Shown here piece after piece: positions 33,347 through 40,884 of a stretch of 64,000 nucleotides of DNA. The stretch comes from UMGS1901 sp934122115. Its GTDB lineage: Bacteria > Bacillota > Clostridia > TANB77 > CAG-508. The notes beneath the pieces are model-generated. The model did no database searches. It worked only from the letters and a program-made list of their open reading frames with translations, and was not told the origin of the DNA. Location of the stretch: the NCBI GenBank assembly GCA_934122115.1, contig CAKOVU010000004.1, positions 18,771 to 82,770 on the forward strand, in the 5' to 3' direction. The position numbers and the translations under genes were made by a program. Numbering within the stretch: the first letter of the stretch is position 1; each line of letters starts with the position of its first letter.

Positions 33347-34642
33347 ATGGAAAACGAAGTAGTAGCAAAGAAAACAAGTTATTTTACCGGAATTATAGGA
33401 GCTTTAATAGGCGGAATCATAGCATCTATTCCATGGGTATTAGTGTATGTATACGGGAACATGATGTTATCTTTATTAGCAGTGTTAATTGCTGCAGGAG
33501 AATTCTATGGATATAAAATATGTAATGGAAAAATAGACAAAAAATTGCCTGCAATAATAATGGTTTTAGCAATAATAATAGTAACAATAATTACATTGTT
33601 GGTAATTCCTGCAATGTTATTGCAAAAAGAAGGCGTAAATGTAACGACTGATTCTATAGGCACTTTATATTCATATAGTGAATTTAATAGTGCAATAATA
33701 AGAGATTATTTGATAGCTTTGATTTTTACAGTTTTAGGAGCAAGTGTGGTAACTGCAAATTTAAAAAAGCAATTGCTTAATGGAGATGGAAAGGTAGAAT
33801 TAGATCTTTCAAACAATGAAGAATTAATGAAACAAAGGCAAAATGCGATAGATACAATTAAACCAATTTTTCAAAAATATAATGCAGTAAATAAAGATGC
33901 TGCGATGACTAAGGAAGAAGTATTAGCAGAAATAGAAAATGAAAATGCAAAAACGTATTTTAAATATTTAGAAAGTTATAGCATAATAAAAAAGGAAAAA
34001 GGTAAATTTTATTATTGTGAGGAGAACGAAAAAAATACAAAACCAAAAACTTCTACAGGTTTAATTTTAGGAATAATAATTGCAGTAGCAGTAGTTATTA
34101 CACTTGTATCTATACCATTAACTGATAAAAATGTATCAATTAAAACAGAAGGAAATGATGATGTAAATTTTGCTATTCTAGGTGATTGGAATACACTTAA
34201 TGAATACAGCCAAGATAATGGATGGACATATTATAAATATATAAGTAATACAAATGCATTATATGAAAATGTACAGTCAGAAGATGGAACAGTTGATTAT
34301 ACAAAGTATCCAGCAAGAATAGGAATAGCATATGATGCAGAAACATCAGAAGAAAGCTATAGTTCAATAGAAGATTTGAAAGATATATTGGAAAGCTATA
34401 TCAAAGAAGAGTTGAGACCAGAAGAATACAATATGGAAATAACAACAACTCAAAAAGGTTATGATGCGTTAAAAGCAAAGGTTAAATATACAAGTGATCC
34501 GCAGGAAGTAGATTATTTGTATTATATATATAAAGATGGCAAACTTGCATATATAACGGCTTCAACATTTAATATGGATGATGAAGAGCAATTAGAAAAA
34601 GATTCTGAAATGATATTAAATAGTTTCGTTTGGAACAACTAA
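33347..34642 (+). CDS. Hypothetical membrane protein
   Basis: About 431 residues. Four N-terminal TMs (about 14-36, 38-55, 68-92, 120-137), a charged soluble middle, a fifth TM (about 238-258) and a C-terminal extracytoplasmic domain of about 170 residues ending in a region that looks like a compact alpha/beta fold (DGKLAYITASTFNMDD). The start ATG 33347 follows AAGGAAG; an upstream ATG at 33284 lacks a site. It is separated from spoVAE by about 80 bases. I do not recognise the family. Confidence 0.75.
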   Translation: MENEVVAKKTSYFTGIIGALIGGIIASIPWVLVYVYGNMMLSLLAVLIAAGEFYGYKICNGKIDKKLPAIIMVLAIIIVTIITLLVIPAMLLQKEGVNVTTDSIGTLYSYSEFNSAIIRDYLIALIFTVLGASVVTANLKKQLLNGDGKVELDLSNNEELMKQRQNAIDTIKPIFQKYNAVNKDAAMTKEEVLAEIENENAKTYFKYLESYSIIKKEKGKFYYCEENEKNTKPKTSTGLILGIIIAVAVVITLVSIPLTDKNVSIKTEGNDDVNFAILGDWNTLNEYSQDNGWTYYKYISNTNALYENVQSEDGTVDYTKYPARIGIAYDAETSEESYSSIEDLKDILESYIKEELRPEEYNMEITTTQKGYDALKAKVKYTSDPQEVDYLYYIYKDGKLAYITASTFNMDDEEQLEKDSEMILNSFVWNN

Positions 34643-34665
34643 ATAATATAAAATAAGCTAAAACT

Positions 34666-34718
34666 AATAGGCTAAAAAAAAACACTCTTTTTGTGTTTGA
34701 TTTTAGCCTTATTTTTTA
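34666..34718 (+). terminator. Terminator before pyrG
   Basis: AATAGGCTAAAA (34666-34677) pairs with TTTTAGCCTTATT (34701-34713), with an inner AAACAC/GTGTTT stem, followed by T residues. Confidence 0.82.
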
Positions 34719-34736
34719 TTTAAAGGAGGAAAAAAT

Positions 34737-36350
34737 ATGGGAACAAAGTATGTATTTATAACAGGTGGAGTAGTATCTGGTTTAGGAAAGGGAATAACTG
34801 CGGCTTCATTGGGAAGATTATTGAAAAATAGAGGATATAAGGTTGCTAATCAAAAATTTGATCCGTATATAAATGTTGACCCTGGCACCATGAGCCCTTA
34901 TGAGCATGGAGAAGTGTTTGTTACTGATGATGGAGCAGAAACGGATTTAGATTTAGGACATTATGAAAGATTTACTGATGAAAGTTTAAGCAAAAAATCA
35001 AGCATAACAACAGGAAAAATTTATCAAAGTGTAATAGAGAAAGAAAGAAGAGGAGATTACTTAGGAAAAACGGTTCAGGTAATTCCACATATAACAAATG
35101 AAATAAAGAAAAATATTTATGATTTGGGAAAAACAGGAATAGATGTGGTAATAACCGAAATAGGAGGAACTGTTGGAGACATTGAAAGTTTACCGTTTTT
35201 GGAGGCTATTAGACAAATTGGAATAGAAAATCCGCAAGAAGATGTAATATATATACATGTAACTTTGCTGCCATACATATCTGGTTCAAATGAGTTAAAA
35301 TCAAAGCCAACTCAACACTCTGTAAAGGAGTTACAATCTATAGGAATAAAGCCAGATATATTGGTATGCAGAACGGAAAAAACGATAACTCAAAGTATAA
35401 GAGAGAAGATATCATTATTCTGTAATGTAAGGTCGGAAAATGTAATTGCTAACTTAACAGCATCAAATTTGTATGAAGTTCCATTGATGCTAGAAAAAGA
35501 AGGCCTTGCGGTGAGCGTTTGCAATCATTTGAAGTTAGAAAATGTAAAACCTAATAATGCTAAATGGCAAGAAATGATAAATAAATTTACAAAAATTGAT
35601 GATGAATGCAAAAATAAAAAGAAAGTAAAGATTGCGATAGTGGGAAAATATGTTAAACTAGAGGATTCTTACTTATCTGTAGTAGAAAGCATAAAACATG
35701 CAGGATACGAAAATAATGTTGGGGTTGAGATTAAATTTATAGATTCAGAAATTATAACGGAGGATAATGCTGAAAAAAAATTAGGTGGTATGGATGGAAT
35801 AATTGTTCCTGGAGGATTTGGAAACAGAGGAATAGAAGGAAAAATACAAACAGTTAAATATGCAAGAGAAAACAAAATTCCATTCTTAGGAATATGTTTG
35901 GGAATGCAAATGGCAGTAATAGAATTTGCTAGAGATGTATTAAACTTAGAAGATGCGGATTCATTAGAATTTAATGAAAATACAAAAAATCCTGTTATAC
36001 ATATAATGGAAAATCAAAAGAACATTACTAAAAAAGGTGGAACTATGAGACTTGGTGCATACCCATGCGTATTAAAAGAAAATACATTGGCTTATAGTTT
36101 ATATGGTAAGAAAGAAATATCGGAAAGACATAGACATAGATATGAGTTTAATAATGAATATAAAAAAGCAATGGAAGAAAAAGGAATGGTATTTTCTGGT
36201 ACATCACCAGAGGGCAATTTAGTAGAAATAGTAGAATTGAAAGATCATCCATATTTTATAGCAGGGCAATTCCATCCAGAGTTTAAATCTAGACCGGATA
36301 GACCACAACCTTTGTTTGTTGGATTAGTTAGAGCTGCTAAAAATAAATAA
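34737..36350 (+). CDS. pyrG: CTP synthase
   Basis: Makes CTP from UTP, ATP and glutamine. The N-terminal synthase domain has GGVVSGLGKGI and DPGTMSPYEHGEV; the C-terminal class I glutaminase shows GGFGNRG, the nucleophile GICLGMQ and the HPEFKSRP histidine. 537 residues is standard. AAAGGAGG precedes the ATG. It is bounded by terminators on both sides, so it is monocistronic. Confidence 0.97.
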   Translation: MGTKYVFITGGVVSGLGKGITAASLGRLLKNRGYKVANQKFDPYINVDPGTMSPYEHGEVFVTDDGAETDLDLGHYERFTDESLSKKSSITTGKIYQSVIEKERRGDYLGKTVQVIPHITNEIKKNIYDLGKTGIDVVITEIGGTVGDIESLPFLEAIRQIGIENPQEDVIYIHVTLLPYISGSNELKSKPTQHSVKELQSIGIKPDILVCRTEKTITQSIREKISLFCNVRSENVIANLTASNLYEVPLMLEKEGLAVSVCNHLKLENVKPNNAKWQEMINKFTKIDDECKNKKKVKIAIVGKYVKLEDSYLSVVESIKHAGYENNVGVEIKFIDSEIITEDNAEKKLGGMDGIIVPGGFGNRGIEGKIQTVKYARENKIPFLGICLGMQMAVIEFARDVLNLEDADSLEFNENTKNPVIHIMENQKNITKKGGTMRLGAYPCVLKENTLAYSLYGKKEISERHRHRYEFNNEYKKAMEEKGMVFSGTSPEGNLVEIVELKDHPYFIAGQFHPEFKSRPDRPQPLFVGLVRAAKNK

Positions 36351-36352
36351 GA

Positions 36353-36383
36353 AAAGACCAGGTTAGATACCTGGCCTTTCTGT
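36353..36383 (+). terminator. Terminator of pyrG
   Basis: CCAGGT (36358-36363) and ACCTGG (36369-36374) with a five-base loop, extended by AAAG/CTTT across one mismatch, then a T-rich tail. A second hairpin, CTCCAG/CTGGAG around AAGAATTCTT (36386-36413), follows. Confidence 0.7.
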
Positions 36384-36417
36384 GCCTCCAGTTAAGAATT
36401 CTTGATTCTGGAGTAGA

Positions 36418-36627
36418 TTAAGCTTCTTCTTTTTTATACGCTGGCCAATATGCATCTGCATATTCCTGTAATGTTAGAGACTCTTCATTCTCTGAATTGT
36501 ATGCTAGATTCCTCCTATTAAGCTCTTGAAGAAATCTAACTGCATCAGTTGAAGGTAGATTGCTCAACTCCATATTAATAAGTTGACTTCCTATCTCGTC
36601 AGCGTAAAGAAGAATCCGCCTTTTCAT
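36418..36627 (-). CDS. Hypothetical 69-residue protein on the opposite strand
   Basis: A short, possibly orphan gene facing left between pyrG and groES. It starts MKRRILLYADEIGSQL and ends in ADAYWPAYKKEEA; no TM or signal is present. An AAGGAAG site lies eight to nine bases before the ATG. GC content looks higher than the neighbours by eye, consistent with recent acquisition. I do not recognise the family, and a small toxin/antitoxin partner is not visible. Confidence 0.55.
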   Translation of the reverse strand: MKRRILLYADEIGSQLINMELSNLPSTDAVRFLQELNRRNLAYNSENEESLTLQEYADAYWPAYKKEEA

Positions 36628-36773
36628 TATTAGACACTTCCTTTCTAAAAAGTTACAAATATTATACAATAAAATTGAGATAAAAACAATGAGTTATATA
36701 AAATTTTATAATATATTAAAAATTCATGAATAGAATACAATGTGAAGATTGTGTGAAAAATGAAAGCGATGTA

Positions 36774-36830
36774 TTGACTTTTAAAAATAAAAGGTATAAA
36801 GTATTAGCAGTCGTTAACAAAGAGTGCTAA
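36774..36830 (+). promoter_or_regulatory. groESL promoter with CIRCE operator
   Basis: TTGACT (36774-36779) and a -10 near TATAAA (36795-36800). The HrcA-binding CIRCE element TTAGCAGTC (36804-36812), nine bases, GAGTGCTAA (36822-36830) matches the consensus with one change (C to G at position 7 of the left arm). It predicts HrcA heat-shock repression of groESL. Confidence 0.88.
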
Positions 36831-36865
36831 CAACAAAGTACATAATATTCAAGGAGGTAATAAAA

Positions 36866-37147
36866 ATGTTAAAACCATTAGCAGACAGAGTGGTAATTAA
36901 AATGTTAAAAAGTGAGGAAACTACTAAAAGTGGAATTATTTTAGCAGAATCTAGCAAAGAAAAGCCACAGATAGCAGAGGTAATAGCTGTAGGACCTGGA
37001 GGAGAAGTAGACGGCAAAGAAATAAAAATGTATATAAAAGTAGGAGATAAAGTTGTAATAAACAAGTATTCAGGAACTGAAATAAAATATGAAGGCGAAG
37101 ACTATATAATAGTAAAACAATCTGATATTTTAGCAATAGCTGAATAG
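36866..37147 (+). CDS. groS: Co-chaperonin GroES
   Basis: The 93-residue lid of the GroEL chamber. Conserved MLKPLADRVVIK, the mobile loop ETTKSGIILAESSKEKPQ and VGDKVVINKYSGTEI are all present. ATG 36866 is preferred to an upstream in-frame start at 36824, which overlaps the CIRCE element, because AAGGAGG lies nine bases upstream. Confidence 0.97.
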   Translation: MLKPLADRVVIKMLKSEETTKSGIILAESSKEKPQIAEVIAVGPGGEVDGKEIKMYIKVGDKVVINKYSGTEIKYEGEDYIIVKQSDILAIAE

Positions 37148-37215
37148 GAACCTTTGCAATAAAAGATATAAAAGAATGGAAGGTAAATTAAATTTATATT
37201 TAGGAGGAATTTAAA

Positions 37216-38847
37216 ATGTCAAAAGAAATTAAATTTGGAGAAGATGCAAGAAAATCTTTATTAGATGGTGTAAATAAATTAGCAGATACAGTTAAGGTAA
37301 CACTTGGACCCAAAGGAAGAAATGTTGTACTAGATAAAAAATTTGGTGCACCACTTATCACAAACGACGGTGTTACAATAGCTAAAGAAATTGAATTAGA
37401 TGACCCATTCGAGAACATGGGTGCAAGACTTGTTAAAGAAGTATCTACAAAAACAAATGATGTTGCAGGTGATGGTACTACAACAGCAACTGTTTTAGCA
37501 CAAAGTATGATTAAAGAAGGTGTTAAAAATGTAGCTGCTGGTGGAGATCCAATGGCAATAAAAAGAGGCATGTCAAAAACTGTAGATATGGCTGTTGAAG
37601 AATTGAGAAAAATAAGTTCACCAGTAAACGGCAAAGAGGATATTGCAAGAGTAGCAAGTATATCTGCAAATGATAGAGAAATTGGAGAATTGATTTCAGA
37701 AGCAATGGAAAAAGTTTCAAAAGATGGAGTTATAACAATAGAAGAATCAAAAACTTCAAATACGGAACTTACTGTGGTAGAAGGAATGCAGTTTGATAAA
37801 GGATTCGTTTCTCCATATATGGTAACAGATACAGAAAAAATGGAAGCAGTTATGGATAATCCATATATTTTGATAACAGATAAAAAGATAAGCAATATTC
37901 AAGAAATATTACCATTACTAGAAAACATAATGCAACAATCAGGAAAATTAGTAATAATTTGTGATGATGTAGAACAAGAAGCTTTATCTACTCTTATCCT
38001 AAATAAATTAAGAGGAGTATTGAACGTATTAGCAGTTAAAGCTCCAGGATATGGAGATAAACGAAAAGAAATGCTTCAAGACATAGCAATTTTAACTGGT
38101 GGAGAAGTTATAACATCAGATTTAGGATTGGAATTAAAAGATACACAAATAGAACAATTAGGAAAAGCAAGACAAGTAAAAGCTGATAAAGAGCATACAA
38201 TTATAGTTGATGGTGCAGGAGATAAAGAAAAAATAGCTGAAAGAGTATCACAAATAAAATCGCAAATTGAAGAAGAAAAGAGTAGCTATGAAAATGAACA
38301 ACTACATGAAAGACTTGCTAAACTAGCAGGAGGCGTTGCAGTAATAGGTGTTGGAGCAGCTACTGAAATAGAAATGAAAGATAAAAAATTAAGAATAGAA
38401 GATGCATTATCTGCAACAAAAGCTGCAGTAGAAGAAGGAATAGTTGCAGGAGGAGGAACAGCATTTATAAACATATTACCAGCTGTAGAAAAATTTACAG
38501 AAGAATTGCAGTCTGAAGAACAATTAGGTGGAAAAATAATAGTAAAAGCTTTACAAGAGCCAGTTAAACAAATTGCTATTAATGCAGGACTTGAACCAGC
38601 TGTTATATTAGAAAAAGTTAAGGCTTCAGAAAGTGGAATAGGATTTGATGCTAAAAGCGAAGAATATGTAGATATGAAAAAAGCAGGAATAGTAGATCCT
38701 ACTAAAGTATCAAGAAGTGCATTACAAAATGCTGCTTCAATAGCATCAATGGTACTTACAACAGAAAGTATAGTAACAGATAAAAAAGAACCAAAAGAGT
38801 GCAATTGTGGAGCACATGAAGATGCACAAATGGGTGGTATGTATTAA
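37216..38847 (+). CDS. groL: Chaperonin GroEL
   Basis: ATP-driven folding chaperone. Characteristic blocks include GPKGRNVVLD, GDGTTTATVLAQ, ALSATKAAVEEGIVAGGG and the terminal GGMY tail (here CNCGAHEDAQMGGMY). At 543 residues it is full length. AGGAGG precedes the ATG. It follows groES by 68 bases and shares its CIRCE-controlled promoter. Confidence 0.98.
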   Translation: MSKEIKFGEDARKSLLDGVNKLADTVKVTLGPKGRNVVLDKKFGAPLITNDGVTIAKEIELDDPFENMGARLVKEVSTKTNDVAGDGTTTATVLAQSMIKEGVKNVAAGGDPMAIKRGMSKTVDMAVEELRKISSPVNGKEDIARVASISANDREIGELISEAMEKVSKDGVITIEESKTSNTELTVVEGMQFDKGFVSPYMVTDTEKMEAVMDNPYILITDKKISNIQEILPLLENIMQQSGKLVIICDDVEQEALSTLILNKLRGVLNVLAVKAPGYGDKRKEMLQDIAILTGGEVITSDLGLELKDTQIEQLGKARQVKADKEHTIIVDGAGDKEKIAERVSQIKSQIEEEKSSYENEQLHERLAKLAGGVAVIGVGAATEIEMKDKKLRIEDALSATKAAVEEGIVAGGGTAFINILPAVEKFTEELQSEEQLGGKIIVKALQEPVKQIAINAGLEPAVILEKVKASESGIGFDAKSEEYVDMKKAGIVDPTKVSRSALQNAASIASMVLTTESIVTDKKEPKECNCGAHEDAQMGGMY

Positions 38848-38858
38848 TCATCTTTCCA

Positions 38859-38886
38859 TTGACAAATGGTAAAAATATAGTATAAT
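38859..38886 (+). promoter_or_regulatory. Promoter of a small membrane protein gene
   Basis: TTGACA (38859-38864), 16 bases, perfect TATAAT (38881-38886). Confidence 0.65.
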
Positions 38887-38929
38887 ATTATTATGTATAG
38901 TAATGAAATTGCGAAAGGATTTTATATAG

Positions 38930-39088
38930 ATGGCTAAAATATGGAAAAAACTATTATTAGTAATATTAATAATTGCATGTTTATTTAATGTTGTGTCAAA
39001 GCTTGTAAAAAGATTTTCGTTGAAAGATGAATTACAGGCTTCTGCACAATATGTGGTTGATAAAGTTCAAGAAGAAAATAAAAAATAG
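38930..39088 (+). CDS. Small single-TM protein (52 residues)
   Basis: A short reading frame from ATG 38930 to TAG 39086-39088. The N-terminus KKLLLVILIIACLFNVV is a TM segment, followed by a charged helical tail ending KVQEENKK. A promoter lies 44 bases upstream and an AAAGG site about 11 bases before the ATG. It sits between groEL and rpmE. The family is unknown; conservation in relatives would decide whether it is real. Confidence 0.5.
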   Translation: MAKIWKKLLLVILIIACLFNVVSKLVKRFSLKDELQASAQYVVDKVQEENKK

Positions 39089-39099
39089 GTTTATTATAC

Positions 39100-39128
39100 T
39101 TGAAATTATTAATAATCTATGTTATGAT
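39100..39128 (+). promoter_or_regulatory. Promoter of rpmE
   Basis: TTGAAA (39100-39105), 17 bases, TATGAT (39123-39128), about 45 bases before rpmE. Confidence 0.6.
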
Positions 39129-39171
39129 AATAAACAGCAGTTTTATTAAGAAAAGGGAGAGGTGAAATACA

Positions 39172-39372
39172 ATGAGAGAAGGAATACATCCAAATTATGA
39201 GGAAGCTACAATAACATGTGCTTGTGGAAATGTGATGAAAACAAACTCAACAAAAAAAGATATGAAAGTTGATATATGTTCAAAATGTCATCCATTCTGG
39301 ACAGGAAACTTAAAGAGAGAAACAACTGGTGGTAGAGCAGATAGATTTAAGAAAAAATACGGAATACAATAA
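39172..39372 (+). CDS. rpmE: 50S ribosomal protein L31 (zinc-binding form)
   Basis: A 66-residue L31 with the zinc-binding cysteines CACG and CSKC and the conserved HPFWTG segment. The zinc form is normal for cells that do not face zinc starvation. GGGAGAGG precedes the ATG. A long symmetrical terminator follows. Confidence 0.96.
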   Translation: MREGIHPNYEEATITCACGNVMKTNSTKKDMKVDICSKCHPFWTGNLKRETTGGRADRFKKKYGIQ

Positions 39373-39408
39373 AATAAAAAGAATGAGTGAGCTCATTCTT
39401 TTTATTTT
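39371..39408. terminator. Long symmetrical terminator after rpmE
   Basis: AAAATAAAAAGAATGAG (39371-39387) and CTCATTCTTTTTATTTT (39392-39408) pair over 17 bases with a four-base loop. Its symmetry means it could stop transcripts from both directions. Confidence 0.88.
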
Positions 39409-39478
39409 GATATAACATATTGAATATTGATAAAATTGAGAAGTTGTATTATAATTTACAAAAAAGAAAGGTTAAGTC

Positions 39479-40879
39479 ATGCAAAATAAAGTAGAAAAGC
39501 AAGAAGAATATATTAATAAAGTAAGAGCAATAAATAGTGGGAAAAATTTAAAATATGTGATATTAACTATGGGATGCCAACTAAATGAAAATGATTCTGA
39601 GAAAATAGCTGGTATGCTAGAAAATATGGGATATGAAAAAACTGAAAAGTTAGAAGATGCGGATTTTATAGCTTTTAATACATGTTGTGTTAGAGAAAAT
39701 GCAGAAGATAGATTATTTGGAAAATTAGGAGAAGTAAAAAAATATAAAGAAAGCCGAGGCACAATAATTGCTATCGGTGGCTGCATGATGCAAGAAAAGC
39801 ATATTGTGGAAAAATTGAAACAGAGTTATCCATTTTTTGATATAGTTTTTGGAACACATACATTACACAAACTTCCAGAGGATATATATAATTCGCTAAT
39901 ATCAAGAAAAAGAATAGAAGATATATTGGATATAGATGGAGAAGTTATAGAAGGATTACCGATAAAAAGAGATGATAACATAAAGGCTTCAGTTCTTATA
40001 ATGAATGGATGCAATAATTTTTGCACATATTGTATAGTGCCATATGTAAGAGGAAGAGAAAGAAGCAGAAAAGCAGAAGATATAATTTCAGAAATACAGC
40101 AGCTATCTAATGAAGGATATAAAGAAATAACGTTATTAGGACAAAATGTTAATTCATATATGAGAGTAGAAAGAGAAAAAGGCGAAGATGTAGGAGAGAT
40201 TAATTCATTTGCTAAACTTTTGCTTGAAATAAATAAAATAGAAGGAATAGAAAGAATAAGATTTGTTTCACCTCACCCTAAGGATTTTACAGATGATGTA
40301 ATACAAGCAATTAAGAATTGTGAAAAAGTATGTAAAATAATACATTTGCCATTACAATCTGGAAGCAGCAAAATATTAAAACAAATGAATAGAAAATATA
40401 CAAAAGAGCAATATTTGAAATTAGTAGAAAAGATGAAAAAAGAAATTCCTAATATAGTTTTTTCTACAGATATAATAGTTGGATTTCCTGGCGAAACAGA
40501 GGAAGATTTTGAAGATACTTTAGATGTTGTAGAAAAAGTATGTTTTGAGCAAGTGTATATGTTTATATATTCAAGAAGAGTTGGAACTCCAGCTGATAAA
40601 ATGGAAAATCAAGTTCCAGAAGAAATAAAACATGAAAGGTTTGATAGGCTGAAAAAATTAGTAGAAAGACAAATAGAACAAAATAATAAAAAATATGTAG
40701 GAACAGTACAAAAAGTGTTAGTAGAGGGAAATAGTAAAACTAACAAAAATTTACTTACAGGCAGAACAGAAACAAACAAAGTTGTTAATTTTGAAGGAAA
40801 AGATGAATTGATTGGAAAAGTAACAGATGTAAAAATAGAATCAGAACATATGTGGTATTTAAAAGGAGAAGGGAAGTAG
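39479..40879 (+). CDS. miaB: tRNA-2-methylthio-N6-dimethylallyladenosine synthase MiaB
   Basis: Radical-SAM methylthiotransferase that modifies A37 of tRNAs. The N-terminal UPF0004 domain shows GCQLNENDSEK and the radical-SAM motif CNNFCTYC; GRERSR and a C-terminal TRAM domain follow. 466 residues is normal. The mutS start lies five bases after its stop, so the two are cotranscribed, as in many Bacillota. AAGAAAGGTT precedes the ATG. Confidence 0.95.
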   Translation: MQNKVEKQEEYINKVRAINSGKNLKYVILTMGCQLNENDSEKIAGMLENMGYEKTEKLEDADFIAFNTCCVRENAEDRLFGKLGEVKKYKESRGTIIAIGGCMMQEKHIVEKLKQSYPFFDIVFGTHTLHKLPEDIYNSLISRKRIEDILDIDGEVIEGLPIKRDDNIKASVLIMNGCNNFCTYCIVPYVRGRERSRKAEDIISEIQQLSNEGYKEITLLGQNVNSYMRVEREKGEDVGEINSFAKLLLEINKIEGIERIRFVSPHPKDFTDDVIQAIKNCEKVCKIIHLPLQSGSSKILKQMNRKYTKEQYLKLVEKMKKEIPNIVFSTDIIVGFPGETEEDFEDTLDVVEKVCFEQVYMFIYSRRVGTPADKMENQVPEEIKHERFDRLKKLVERQIEQNNKKYVGTVQKVLVEGNSKTNKNLLTGRTETNKVVNFEGKDELIGKVTDVKIESEHMWYLKGEGK

Positions 40880-40884
40880 AAAAA

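Noticed and set aside
37200..37895. A 231-codon open frame on the - strand inside groEL
   Set aside because: It is an antisense shadow of the well-conserved groEL. AT-rich sequence with few stop codons in that frame explains it; it has no ribosome binding site and no recognised protein.
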